Positions 7,871 to 14,932 of a stretch of DNA of 39,275 nt are shown here, piece by piece. The translations under genes were made by a program, and so were the position numbers. Position 1 is the first letter of the stretch; each line of letters begins with the position of its first letter. Source of the stretch: an uncultured Lactobacillaceae bacterium (GTDB taxonomy: Bacteria; Bacillota; Bacilli; Lactobacillales; Lactobacillaceae); the NCBI GenBank assembly GCA_934216625.1, contig CAKQCC010000001.1, positions 1 through 39,275 on the forward strand. Reading direction: 5' to 3'. The notes beneath the pieces are model-generated. The model saw only the letters and a program-made list of their open reading frames with translations, had not been told where the DNA came from and ran no database searches.

Positions 7871-8731
7871 TCAATCTAGGTTGACGTTTAAAATCTTTAG
7901 AATTCGGTTTAAATCAGCATGTGAAGTGTAATTAATTTCAATCTTACCTTTTTTGCGGTGATCCTTAATTAATACCCGAGTGCCAAATTTATCTTGCAGC
8001 TGATCTTCGGTTTCCCGAACGAACGGTGATTTGGGCCGTGGATTTCGACGGCGTTTAACCGGCGCTTTAGCAAGCGAATTGATTTCCCGAACGGTCAAGT
8101 GCTGCTGACAAGCTTTTTTAGCAATCGCGATCAACTGGCGACGGTTCCGAATTGACAATAACGCTCGAGCTTGCCCCATCGACAACTGCCGATCCTGAAG
8201 CATCTGCTTCACCACGATTGGCAAGCTCAAAAGGCGAAGATAATTCGCGATGTACGGCCGACTTTTTCCCAACCGTCGTGAAACCTGAGCTTGAGTTAAA
8301 TTTAATTTGGTGATTAGAGTGTTGTAAGCCCTAGCCTCTTCAAGCGGCGTCAAGTCTTCCCGCTGTAAATTTTCCAAAACGGAAATTTCCATCATTTGTT
8401 CATCGGTCGCGTCGCGAATGATTGCGGGAATTTTCGACCGGTGAGCTAACTTTGAAGCTCGCCAGCGGCGTTCACCAGCCAGGATCTCGTATTGATCAGC
8501 CCGTTTGATCGAATGCCGAACGATAATCGGCTGAAAAACCCCGTCTTCTCGAATTGAACGGGCCAATTCTTCTAACGATTTCCGGTCGAACCGGACCCGG
8601 GGCTGATACGGATTAGGCACTAATTGATTTAAATTAATCTGAACTACCTGCTGCCGACCGCCAGTTCTGACGTGATTGTCAGCAAACAGAGCGTCAAGGC
8701 CGCGACCTAAGCCCCTTTGTTTACTCGCCAT
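7871..8731 (-). CDS. parB: Chromosome-partitioning protein ParB (Spo0J)
   Basis: A centromere-binding CTPase of 286 residues. It starts 'ASKQRGLGRGLDALF', the N-terminal ParA-stimulating peptide. The ParB/Srx CTP-binding fold contains 'NPYQPRVRFD' and 'GERRWRASKLA' with the ENLQRE motif (near 116). A helix-turn-helix 'LTQAQVSRRLGKSRPYIANY' (about 148-167) would read parS. A C-terminal dimerisation domain follows a basic linker (KRRRNPRPKSP). The start overlaps the parA stop by 11 bases, indicating translational coupling. No parS-like 16-mer was found in this window by eye. Confidence 0.96.
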   Translation of the reverse strand: MASKQRGLGRGLDALFADNHVRTGGRQQVVQINLNQLVPNPYQPRVRFDRKSLEELARSIREDGVFQPIIVRHSIKRADQYEILAGERRWRASKLAHRSKIPAIIRDATDEQMMEISVLENLQREDLTPLEEARAYNTLITKLNLTQAQVSRRLGKSRPYIANYLRLLSLPIVVKQMLQDRQLSMGQARALLSIRNRRQLIAIAKKACQQHLTVREINSLAKAPVKRRRNPRPKSPFVRETEDQLQDKFGTRVLIKDHRKKGKIEINYTSHADLNRILKILNVNLD

Positions 8732-9491
8732 GAGCTTTCAGCACTTCCTTCGTTAGCTGCATGTAAGCTTTCGAGCCCTTGCAGTTTTTATCATACTTAT
8801 AAATCGGTTCTTTATGACTCGGTGCTTCCGCTAACCGAATGTTGTGCGGGATCACCGTCTGGTAAACGTTACATTTCGAACGAAATTCACGTCGAATGTT
8901 TTCGGTAACCTGTTTACTCAATTTCGTTTGGGAGTAAAACATCGTGATTAAGATGCCCTCAATTCGAAAAGTCGGGTTATAATATTCGCAAATTACTTTT
9001 ACCGTATTAAATAAATAGGAAAGTCCTTCCAAAGCATAGTATTCACTTTGAACCGGAATCAGCACCGAATTGCTGGCGCAAAACGCGTTAATCGTAATCA
9101 ATCCTAACGACGGCGGGCAATCAATTAAGATATAATCATAATCATTCTGAACCGCCTGAATTGCCACTTTCAAATGCTGTTCCCGGGCGTTCACGTTCGT
9201 TAGCTGGACCCCAGCACCATAAAGCTGATCCGTCGCGGGCGCAACGTCCAAGTTATGATAAGCATGTTTAATAATCTTTTTGATCGGTTTTTGGTAAACC
9301 AAAACGTCGTACGTACTTTCATGTAGATTCGACTTATTAATGCCGAGTCCGTCAGTAGCGCTACCCTGGGCATCCATATCGACAACCAGGACTCGATTGC
9401 CCAGGACCGCTAGATCAGCACCCAGATTAACTGCCGTAGTGGTCTTACCAACGCCACCCTTTTGATTCGAGATTGAGATCACGTACGCCAT
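8721..9491 (-). CDS. parA: Chromosome-partitioning ATPase ParA (Soj)
   Basis: A deviant-Walker ATPase of 256 residues that binds DNA when ATP-bound and works with ParB in origin segregation and control of DnaA. The deviant Walker A 'KGGVGKTTT' is at residues 11-19, Walker A' is in 'VVDMDAQGSATDGLG' and Walker B in 'DYILIDCPPSLGLIT'. The ATG start has AAGGAAG upstream. It lies 15 bases after rsmG and overlaps parB. The order rsmG-parA-parB is the conserved near-origin arrangement of Firmicutes, so this window may lie near the chromosome origin (inference). Confidence 0.97.
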   Translation of the reverse strand: MAYVISISNQKGGVGKTTTAVNLGADLAVLGNRVLVVDMDAQGSATDGLGINKSNLHESTYDVLVYQKPIKKIIKHAYHNLDVAPATDQLYGAGVQLTNVNAREQHLKVAIQAVQNDYDYILIDCPPSLGLITINAFCASNSVLIPVQSEYYALEGLSYLFNTVKVICEYYNPTFRIEGILITMFYSQTKLSKQVTENIRREFRSKCNVYQTVIPHNIRLAEAPSHKEPIYKYDKNCKGSKAYMQLTKEVLKAHGE

Positions 9492-9506
9492 AAAGACACT
9501 TCCTTA

Positions 9507-10232
9507 CTATTTGATTAGCGGCCGACGATTCGGAATCCCGGCTCGACGTGGATACTTAGCCGGCGTGCGCTTTTGTTTCCGAATCACGATTAAATTCCGA
9601 ATTTCATCAGAATTTGGTAATTTAAAAACCCGCTGGTTGACAACACAGCCACCCAAAGTTTGAATTGCAAACCGGGCGTGACGCAATTCCTCAGCGGCTT
9701 GAATCGATTTCATCGCCACGAATTGGCCACCAACTTTAACCAGCGGCAAACAAAATTCACTCAAAACGTTTAATTTGGCAACGGCCCTGGCGATTACGAA
9801 ATCGTAGCGTTCTCGGTGCTTAACCGACCGACCAAAATCTTCGGCTCGGGAGTGAGCTAGTGAAACGTTTTTAAGGCCTAAACGTCCAATTAATTGACGT
9901 AAAAAATTAATTCGTTTGTTTAAAGAATCAACGATCGTCACCCGCAGCTGCGGAAAAACGATTTTAAGCGGTAATGACGGAAAGCCGGCGCCGGAACCGA
10001 CGTCACAAACCGTCAAATGATGATGCCGGAGTTTTTCAACAAACCGTGCTGGGGTCAATGAATCGTAGAAATGCTTTAAATACACTTCAGGTTTACTAGT
10101 GATCGTCGTCAGATTAACCTTTCGATTCGCTTGAACCAGAATCCGGTAATACATCGCAAATTGACGTTGCTGCCGATTTGTTAAAACGATTCCAAATTTT
10201 TTTAGCGCCGCAGCAAACTGATCCGGACTCAT
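9507..10232 (-). CDS. rsmG: 16S rRNA (guanine-527-N7)-methyltransferase
   Basis: RsmG (GidB) methylates G527 of 16S rRNA using SAM. The 241 residues carry the family SAM motif 'CDVGSGAGFPSLPLKIVFP' near residue 75, then 'VTIVDSLNKRINFLRQLI' and 'DFVIARAVAKLNVLSEFCLP', all diagnostic. The ATG at 10230-10232 is preceded by GGGAGG at six bases; a TTG directly before it is less likely to be the start. It is the first gene of the eight-gene operon that runs down to azlD. The C-terminus is basic (RKQKRTPAKYPRRAG). Confidence 0.97.
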   Translation of the reverse strand: MSPDQFAAALKKFGIVLTNRQQRQFAMYYRILVQANRKVNLTTITSKPEVYLKHFYDSLTPARFVEKLRHHHLTVCDVGSGAGFPSLPLKIVFPQLRVTIVDSLNKRINFLRQLIGRLGLKNVSLAHSRAEDFGRSVKHRERYDFVIARAVAKLNVLSEFCLPLVKVGGQFVAMKSIQAAEELRHARFAIQTLGGCVVNQRVFKLPNSDEIRNLIVIRKQKRTPAKYPRRAGIPNRRPLIK

Positions 10233-10265
10233 CAAAAACCTCCCGAAAATGAATTTTACGACATT

Positions 10266-10274
10266 ATTTTAACA
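10266..10274 (-). promoter_or_regulatory. Extended -10 promoter of the rsmG-par-ychF-azl operon
   Basis: On the minus strand TGTTAAAAT lies about 34 bases upstream of the rsmG ATG. A weak TTGCGA lies 19 bases further up. The same TGTTAAAAT form appears before the MMPL gene. Confidence 0.5.
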
Positions 10275-10349
10275 TAATTATTAACGAAATTCGCAAAATC
10301 TAATTAAGTTCATTCCCCAAAAGCCCGGGAAGCCGGATTTCTCAAAAAT

Positions 10350-10378
10350 TTGACATTAATCAACAATCAATCTAATAT
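10350..10378 (+). promoter_or_regulatory. Strong promoter of the leader/nhaC unit
   Basis: Consensus TTGACA (10350-10355), a 17-base spacer, then TAATAT (10373-10378). Transcription should start near 10385, giving about 290 bases of leader RNA before the nhaC start codon. Confidence 0.85.
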
Positions 10379-10422
10379 TTTAAATGTTAGGTATTTTTAA
10401 ATTAATTAAGGAAGTGCTGATT

Positions 10423-10506
10423 ATGAATCGTTCACAATTAAATCTAAACAATAACTTATGGTCGGCACTTTATCTGGGTTATAGTTTCGATTATCAATTT
10501 AATTAA
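10423..10506 (+). CDS. Aromatic-rich leader peptide (27 aa) of the nhaC attenuator
   Basis: A short ORF with ATG at 10423 and AAGGAAG eight bases upstream. Residues 12-26 read LWSALYLGYSFDYQF: Tyr at positions 17, 20 and 24 (all TAT), Phe at 22 and 26, Trp at 13. Six of the last 15 residues are aromatic, while the first 11 have none. The middle and last Tyr codons (10480-10482, 10492-10494) lie in or just after the left arm of the first hairpin of the attenuator. A ribosome waiting for tRNA-Tyr would therefore block that hairpin. The peptide itself probably has no function; its translation is the sensor. It is not recognised as a named leader peptide. Confidence 0.8.
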   Translation: MNRSQLNLNNNLWSALYLGYSFDYQFN

Positions 10507-10637
10507 ACTATGACCCGTGTTAAATAAATAGTGATTTACCTGCACGGATCAATTTCAATTGACTGTGTAGATAATCAATTTAATACATAAAGATTAAACC
10601 TCACAGTTAATTGAATTTAGCTGTGAGGTTTTTTGTT
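10476..10637 (+). promoter_or_regulatory. Five-hairpin transcription attenuator controlling nhaC
   Basis: Five pairings are visible, each incompatible with the next. H1: 10476-10487 with 10505-10516 (12 bp, one G-U). H2: 10512-10520 with 10542-10550 (CCGTG/CACGG core) plus 10521-10525 with 10534-10538. H3: 10540-10552 with 10559-10570 (12 bp, two G-U, A10548 bulged). H4: 10554-10567 with 10602-10615 (14 bp, one G-U). H5: 10596-10606 with 10621-10631 plus a U-tract. If H1 forms, H2 is blocked, H3 forms, H4 is blocked and H5 terminates. A ribosome stalled on the Tyr codons blocks H1, so H2 and H4 form and RNA polymerase reads through. A ribosome released at the stop codon (10504-10506) covers the shared H1/H2 arms, which again favours H3 and termination. 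Folding energies were not computed. Confidence 0.78.
10596..10637 (+). terminator. Leader terminator (H5) upstream of nhaC
   Basis: AACCTCACAG pairs with CTGTGAGGTT over ten perfect base pairs around a 14-base loop, followed by TTTTTTGTT. It lies inside the leader, 35 bases before the nhaC ATG, so the gene is expressed only if it is bypassed. Confidence 0.92.
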
Positions 10638-10671
10638 ACTAGAAAGGACATTTTCAAAGGAGTTGAATACC

Positions 10672-12054
10672 ATGTCTAAATTAAAACGGGTAAGTTTAAA
10701 AGAAGGTTTGCTACTTCTTCTAGCAATCCTAGTTATCATGGGAGTCTGCGTGATCGGTTTTAAGATTCCGCCCGAAGTTCCCATCTTAATTAGTATCATG
10801 ATTATCATCGCCTGGGCCAAAGCCCGGGGAACTAAATGGAAGCAAATTGACCAAGGCTTCGTGAGCGGCGTCAAAGACGGGATCGTACCGTTCCTGATTT
10901 TCATCCTGATCGGGGCCTTAATCGGAATTTGGATTGCGTCAGGTGTAATTCCGAGCTTGATGGTCTTCGGTTTTCATCTAATTAGTGTTCGTTGGTTTCT
11001 GCCGTCAGCGTTCATCGTCACGGCAATCGTGGGTTCGTTCATCGGCAGTGCCTTTACCGTAATTTCAACGTTAGGCGTTGCGTTCATGGGCATGGGCCTC
11101 ACGATGCATATTGATCCCGCCATGGTCGCCGGAGCAGTCCTCTGTGGTGCCATTTTTGGTGATAAATCATCCCCGCTGTCAGCGACCGATAATTTGTCGG
11201 CTGCCGTGGTGGGCGCTGATTTAATGAAGCACATTAAGAACTTAATGTGGTCCACCATTCCGGCGTTAGTCGGCAGCTTTATATTATTCTGCTTGATCGG
11301 TCGAACCAATCATTCAGCTAGTTTAGCACACGTTCACGCAGTCATTCAGACCTTAGATCAGCACTTCAGCGTAACCTGGTGGGCGATCGTTCCCGTTGCG
11401 TTACTGTGCATTTGCGCCTGGGGTCACGTCCCCACCGTTTCTTCGTTATTCATTAACATCCTGGTGTCTTCCGGAATGTTAACTATCGAACATCCCCACT
11501 TCGGGATCAGTAAGTGGAATGACGTCCTAGTCAACGGTTTCAAGTCCACGACCGGTAACCACACCGTTGACACCCTGCTAAGCCGGGGTGGCATCAACAG
11601 CATGATGGGAACTTTATCATTAGTCTTGATTGCGTTAGCCCTCGGTGGTTTATTATCGCATTTAGGCGTCATTCGCGCCGTGATGATCCCGTTATCTAGA
11701 CACATGCACAGCACTGGCGCGTTAATCACCGCCGTGATTTGCTCCGGAATCGGGGTTAACTTCTTCATCGGTGAACAATACTTATCGGTAGTTTTGCCAG
11801 CCAGCGCCTTCAACACGATCTTTAAGAAACGCGGTTTAGCACCGGTTGCTTTAAGCCGGGCCCTAGAAGATGGTGGAACTGTGATCAACTACTTAATCCC
11901 GTGGGGCGTTGCCGGAGCTTTCGTCAGTACCACCTTAAATATCTCACCGTTCCGTTACGTTCCGTTCGTCTTCTTCAGTTTGTTGTCCCCGATTTTCTCA
12001 ATCATCAGTGGCTTTACTGGAATCGGGATCAAGCGTTTGAAGAATCATCAATAA
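10672..12054 (+). CDS. nhaC: NhaC-family Na+/H+ (or substrate/cation) antiporter
   Basis: A polytopic membrane protein of 460 residues with 11-12 helices. The NhaC family motif 'GDKSSPLSATDNLSAAV' lies in the middle, and 'GGTVINYLIPWGVAGAFV' near the C-terminus. ATG 10672 has AAAGGAG upstream; an in-frame TTG at 10633 lies within the terminator tail and is rejected. NhaC members exchange protons and Na+, sometimes with an organic substrate (B. subtilis MleN is a malate/lactate antiporter; comparative T-box work named a NhaC-like YheL as a candidate tyrosine carrier, from memory). The Tyr-rich attenuator favours tyrosine or an aromatic compound; the convergent malolactic gene favours malate/lactate. 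Family assignment is firm, substrate open. Confidence 0.9.
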   Translation: MSKLKRVSLKEGLLLLLAILVIMGVCVIGFKIPPEVPILISIMIIIAWAKARGTKWKQIDQGFVSGVKDGIVPFLIFILIGALIGIWIASGVIPSLMVFGFHLISVRWFLPSAFIVTAIVGSFIGSAFTVISTLGVAFMGMGLTMHIDPAMVAGAVLCGAIFGDKSSPLSATDNLSAAVVGADLMKHIKNLMWSTIPALVGSFILFCLIGRTNHSASLAHVHAVIQTLDQHFSVTWWAIVPVALLCICAWGHVPTVSSLFINILVSSGMLTIEHPHFGISKWNDVLVNGFKSTTGNHTVDTLLSRGGINSMMGTLSLVLIALALGGLLSHLGVIRAVMIPLSRHMHSTGALITAVICSGIGVNFFIGEQYLSVVLPASAFNTIFKKRGLAPVALSRALEDGGTVINYLIPWGVAGAFVSTTLNISPFRYVPFVFFSLLSPIFSIISGFTGIGIKRLKNHQ

Positions 12055-12076
12055 TAATTCGATTCGACAAATCATT

Positions 12077-12111
12077 AGCCCGCTATGGCAAACGAGTCAT
12101 AGCGGGTTTTT
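12077..12111 (+). terminator. nhaC terminator, overlapping the 3' end of mleS
   Basis: CCCGCTATG (12079-12087) pairs perfectly with CATAGCGGG (12098-12106), followed by TTTTT. The right arm contains the stop codon and last codons of the convergent malolactic gene. On the minus strand no U-tract follows, so it looks one-directional. Confidence 0.88.
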
Positions 12112-13731
12112 GTATTGGGGCCGCCAGAACACCTTTTGAATCGCCGCGTGAACGTCCTTAATCGGGATTTGATTTAAGCCCTGCGAGACTGCTTTTTTGA
12201 CCACGGCCCGCGCCACGTTCAACGAAAACTGGTTTAGTTTACTAACCGGTGGCAAGACCGCGGCGCCGGGTCGGTTAAAATCAACCAAGCCCCCGAGTGA
12301 ATGCGCGGCCGCCGAGATCATCCCGTCACTCAATCGTTTCGCGTGAGCGGCCAAGACTCCCAAGCCAAGCCCCGGATAAACTAACGCGTTGTTGGCCTGA
12401 CCGATCCGGTAGGTAACTCCAGAAACGGCGACGTCAGGACTCGGAACCCCGGTCGCCACCAACGCTCGACCGTGTGTCCACTTTAAAATGTCGCTTGCTT
12501 TAGCTTCCAGCAGCTGAGTTGGGTTCGAGATTGGCATAATGATCGGCCGCTTGGTAAATTTCGCCATTTCTTTAACAACCGACCGGCTGAAAGCGCCCGC
12601 ACAGGTTGAAGTTCCTACCATAATTGTCGGGTGAACCGCGCTGACGACTGACAATAAATTATTCAATTTTTCGGGATGCGCAAATTCACCCCGTTTTCTA
12701 GCAAACGGTCGCTGTTCCGGCGTCAAGTGCGGATCGTCGTCGAACAGCAAGCCCTGCTGATCAACTAAGTAAAAATGACGGCGAGCTTCAGACGGCGACA
12801 ACCCAGCCCTGATAAATTCGCGGTAGATCCGGTCGACAATTCCGGCACCGGCACTGCCGGCGCCGAAACACAGGTAGCGCTGGTCAATTAATTTTTCGTG
12901 AGCAATCCGGAGCGCACCCAGAATTGCAGCCAGAATTACGATCCCGGTCCCCTGCACATCATCATTAAAGACTGGGAACCGTTTTCGATAACGATCCAGT
13001 AATTTCGCCGCGTGTTCCCGACCGAAATCTTCAAAATGTAAGTAAAGGTGCGGGAACATTTTTTCGGCGACCTTTACGAACCGATCAACGAACCGTAAAT
13101 ACTTTTGACCAGTGACCCGGGAATGACGATTACCCAAATAATCAGGATCTTTTAATAATTTTGAATTATTGGTGCCAACGTCCAAACTAACCGGCAGAAC
13201 CTGGCTCGGGTCGATGCCGGCAGCAGCGGTGTAAACCATTAGTTTACCAACCGCAATGTCAACCCCGTTAACACCCCAGTCGCCGATGCCTAAAATGGCC
13301 TCCGCATCGGTCACCACGATTAAGCGGATTGAGCGATTGCGAGCCGCATTTCGTAACGCCCGTTCGATTGCCGCTTCGGAATCCTGGGTATCAATCGACA
13401 GGTAAGCCGCGCCCTGCGGTTTCACAAAAAGGTCACTATACTTTTCAATATCAGTCGCGATGGTCGGATCGTAAACGATCGGCATCATTTCGGCCAAATG
13501 CTGGCTAAAAAGCTGAAAAAACAGGACTCGGTTTTCGTTAAAAATTGTCATCAAGAACTGGCGCTTGGCTAACGAACTAGTCTGACCCCGAAATTGAGCA
13601 TAAGTTCGGTTGACTTGTTCAGCCAGCGTTTGAACTTTTGGCGGCAGCATTCCTTCTAAATGGAACCGGCGCCGTTCGTCATCAGTAAAAGCCGTTCCTT
13701 TATTCAGAAACGGGTTATCCAAGATTTTCAC
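12097..13731 (-). CDS. mleS: Malolactic enzyme (NAD-dependent malate decarboxylase family)
   Basis: Converts L-malate to L-lactate and CO2 with NAD+ and Mn2+, de-acidifying the cell. The 544 residues match MleS length (about 540). The N-terminus '[14 protein letters not shown]' is close to that of Lactococcus MleS. Family motifs are '[10 protein letters not shown]' (catalytic Tyr), '[18 protein letters not shown]' (split of the GDxG site), 'LDVGTNN', 'FNDDVQGTG' (metal and substrate) and the Rossmann motif '[10 protein letters not shown]'. A generic malic enzyme (pyruvate-forming) cannot be fully excluded by reading. The start is GTG with AAGGAAGG six bases upstream. It follows the phosphopentomutase-like gene by 16 bases on the same strand and is convergent to nhaC. 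No mleR regulator or mleP permease is next to it. Confidence 0.9.
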   Translation of the reverse strand: MKILDNPFLNKGTAFTDDERRRFHLEGMLPPKVQTLAEQVNRTYAQFRGQTSSLAKRQFLMTIFNENRVLFFQLFSQHLAEMMPIVYDPTIATDIEKYSDLFVKPQGAAYLSIDTQDSEAAIERALRNAARNRSIRLIVVTDAEAILGIGDWGVNGVDIAVGKLMVYTAAAGIDPSQVLPVSLDVGTNNSKLLKDPDYLGNRHSRVTGQKYLRFVDRFVKVAEKMFPHLYLHFEDFGREHAAKLLDRYRKRFPVFNDDVQGTGIVILAAILGALRIAHEKLIDQRYLCFGAGSAGAGIVDRIYREFIRAGLSPSEARRHFYLVDQQGLLFDDDPHLTPEQRPFARKRGEFAHPEKLNNLLSVVSAVHPTIMVGTSTCAGAFSRSVVKEMAKFTKRPIIMPISNPTQLLEAKASDILKWTHGRALVATGVPSPDVAVSGVTYRIGQANNALVYPGLGLGVLAAHAKRLSDGMISAAAHSLGGLVDFNRPGAAVLPPVSKLNQFSLNVARAVVKKAVSQGLNQIPIKDVHAAIQKVFWRPQYKNPL

Positions 13732-13747
13732 AATTAACCTTCCTTAA

Positions 13748-14578
13748 TCAGAAGCGTGCTTTAAGTTTAGTCAGCAAATTATGCCGTTTCGACAACTTAG
13801 AACTGGCGAGGCCAAAATTATCAATCAAAGTAATCGCGACGTCGCCAGCCGGATGAGTGCCGAGCGATCCCCCAACTTCAATTCCCGGAGTATAAAGTAA
13901 CAATGGTAAATATTCGCGGGTAATCTGGCAGCGATGAATCGTCGGGTCGTTCGCAAAACTAGAAGTCAGAACCAGTAAATCGGTACTGGTTAATTTTGAC
14001 ATTAGCAATTCAACTTGTTTATCAACGATCGCTAACCGGGCTGCGTAGCCCTGAACATCTTTCTGCTCGGCGGCCGCTGGTAATTCGGGAACCTGCAAAT
14101 AAAGCAGACCGGTATCCATTTGCTGGAGCTGGGCCACCAACGTTTTGAACGCGGTGTTATCATCGGCCTCCTGAATCTGGGTGCAGCAATCTTGATTAGC
14201 GAGATAACTGATGAACCGCGAAATAATGACGGTGTTGTAACGGCACCGAGCCAGATGATTAAAGAGACTTAACGTTCGCAGTGGCTGGTTAAAATCAAAC
14301 ATTTCTCGCAAACTGGCGTCACGGGCGTTCGAACGACTCATGACTTTCAATCGACCGTAAAAACCGTGGGGCTGGCTGATTGACGGAATCGTCAGTAACG
14401 GACGTGAACGCTGAATATTGCCCAGCCCCAGTTGCTGAAAAGTCGGAACGTCCAGAAGATACTGGGCATCTAAATGGCCGAGCGTATCGGCATCGGTAGA
14501 ATCATATTTAGTTGCGTCACGGGCCGCCCCGATCCCGAGCGAAGCCATGTCCACAATTACTACTCGACGAAAATTCAT
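13748..14578 (-). CDS. Phosphopentomutase-like protein, cap domain and active-site motifs lost
   Basis: The 276 residues follow DeoB (about 390 aa) at both ends: 'VVIVDMASLGIGAARDA' and 'DADTLGHL' at the start; 'DVQGYAARLAIVDKQVELL', 'NDPTIHRCQITREYLPLLLY', 'GGSLGTHPAGDVAITLIDNFG' at the end. About 110 residues of the cap domain are absent. Catalytic signatures are changed: the phospho-Thr motif GKDTxxGHWE is replaced by SNARDASLREMF, the metal motif VDFDxxYGHRRD by VPELPAAAEQKD, ADHGNDP by SSFANDP, and TDHTREY by CQITREY. It therefore should not interconvert ribose 1- and 5-phosphate. The frame is intact with a good ribosome site (AAAAGGA), so I call it an expressed pseudoenzyme, not a decayed gene. 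It is first in an operon with the malolactic gene, an association I cannot explain. Confidence 0.82.
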   Translation of the reverse strand: MNFRRVVIVDMASLGIGAARDATKYDSTDADTLGHLDAQYLLDVPTFQQLGLGNIQRSRPLLTIPSISQPHGFYGRLKVMSRSNARDASLREMFDFNQPLRTLSLFNHLARCRYNTVIISRFISYLANQDCCTQIQEADDNTAFKTLVAQLQQMDTGLLYLQVPELPAAAEQKDVQGYAARLAIVDKQVELLMSKLTSTDLLVLTSSFANDPTIHRCQITREYLPLLLYTPGIEVGGSLGTHPAGDVAITLIDNFGLASSKLSKRHNLLTKLKARF

Positions 14579-14613
14579 TCAAAAATCCTTTTAGCTAAAA
14601 TCATTTTATAATT

Positions 14614-14622
14614 ATTATACCA
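14614..14622 (-). promoter_or_regulatory. Extended -10 promoter of the DeoB-like/mleS operon
   Basis: On the minus strand TGGTATAAT, an extended consensus -10, lies 35 bases before the start codon. The -35 region falls inside the hairpin at 14634-14665. Confidence 0.6.
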
Positions 14623-14629
14623 TAACTGG

Positions 14630-14665
14630 AAAAGGGACCTTATCAGCAAATGCTAATAAGATCCC
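14630..14665 (-). terminator. Long hairpin with short U-run upstream of the DeoB-like gene
   Basis: GGGACCTTATCAGCA (14634-14648) and TGCTAATAAGATCCC (14651-14665) pair over 15 bp with two G-T and a 2-base centre. On the minus strand TTTT follows. No minus-strand gene ends here, so it may be an insulator, an attenuator of an upstream start, or an operator overlapping the -35 region. Confidence 0.5.
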
Positions 14666-14720
14666 ATCCCTGCCAAGGGCGTCCATATAATTATAAAATA
14701 AATATCAAACTAATACTATC

Positions 14721-14749
14721 TTGATTGTAATTACTACGTAATTTATATA
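14721..14749 (+). promoter_or_regulatory. Promoter of the GDSL hydrolase leader
   Basis: TTGATT (14721-14726), a 17-base spacer, then TATATA (14744-14749). It is followed by AAAGGA and a mini-ORF. The remainder of this 354-base intergenic region holds the mini-ORF, a GC hairpin (14819-14845) and the divergent promoter. Confidence 0.6.
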
Positions 14750-14777
14750 CAATTATTTTGAGAAAGGACGTTACCTA

Positions 14778-14915
14778 ATGAAAGTAAGAAGCGTCGGTCA
14801 GCGTTAATCATTAGCTCGACCCCTTACAATCAAAAATTGGGGGTTGTTGACGGCCAATCCTTTGGAATGGTTGCTCAATACATTCAGTTTACCTTTAGCT
14901 AACGTACTAGATTAA
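14778..14915 (+). other. Mini-ORF (9 codons) with same-frame open extension after an in-frame TAA
   Basis: AAAGGA precedes ATG 14778, which encodes MKVRSVGQR and stops at TAA 14805-14807. The same frame then stays open for 35 codons to TAA 14913-14915, encoding among others LTIKNWGLLTANPLEWLLN. It could be a leader peptide before the GDSL gene, or a broken small gene with one nonsense codon. Within it, CCCC and GGGG arms (14820-14823, 14840-14843) with CAAT/ATTG form a hairpin. No U-tract follows, so it is not a terminator. I do not recognise the peptide. Confidence 0.35.
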
Positions 14916-14932
14916 TTGAAAGAAGCCATTAG

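Noticed and set aside
7871..10350. parS centromere sites near parAB
   Set aside because: I looked for TGTTTCACGTGAAACA-like 16-mers on both strands and saw none in the window; they may lie outside.
10633..10671. Upstream TTG start of nhaC adding 13 residues
   Set aside because: It lies in the terminator tail with no SD; ATG 10672 has AAAGGAG at good spacing and the NhaC protein starts there.
10385..10672. T-box riboswitch before nhaC
   Set aside because: The conserved T-box antiterminator sequence (GGUGG...ACCGCG type) and a specifier loop arrangement are not present; the pairings fit a leader-peptide attenuator instead.
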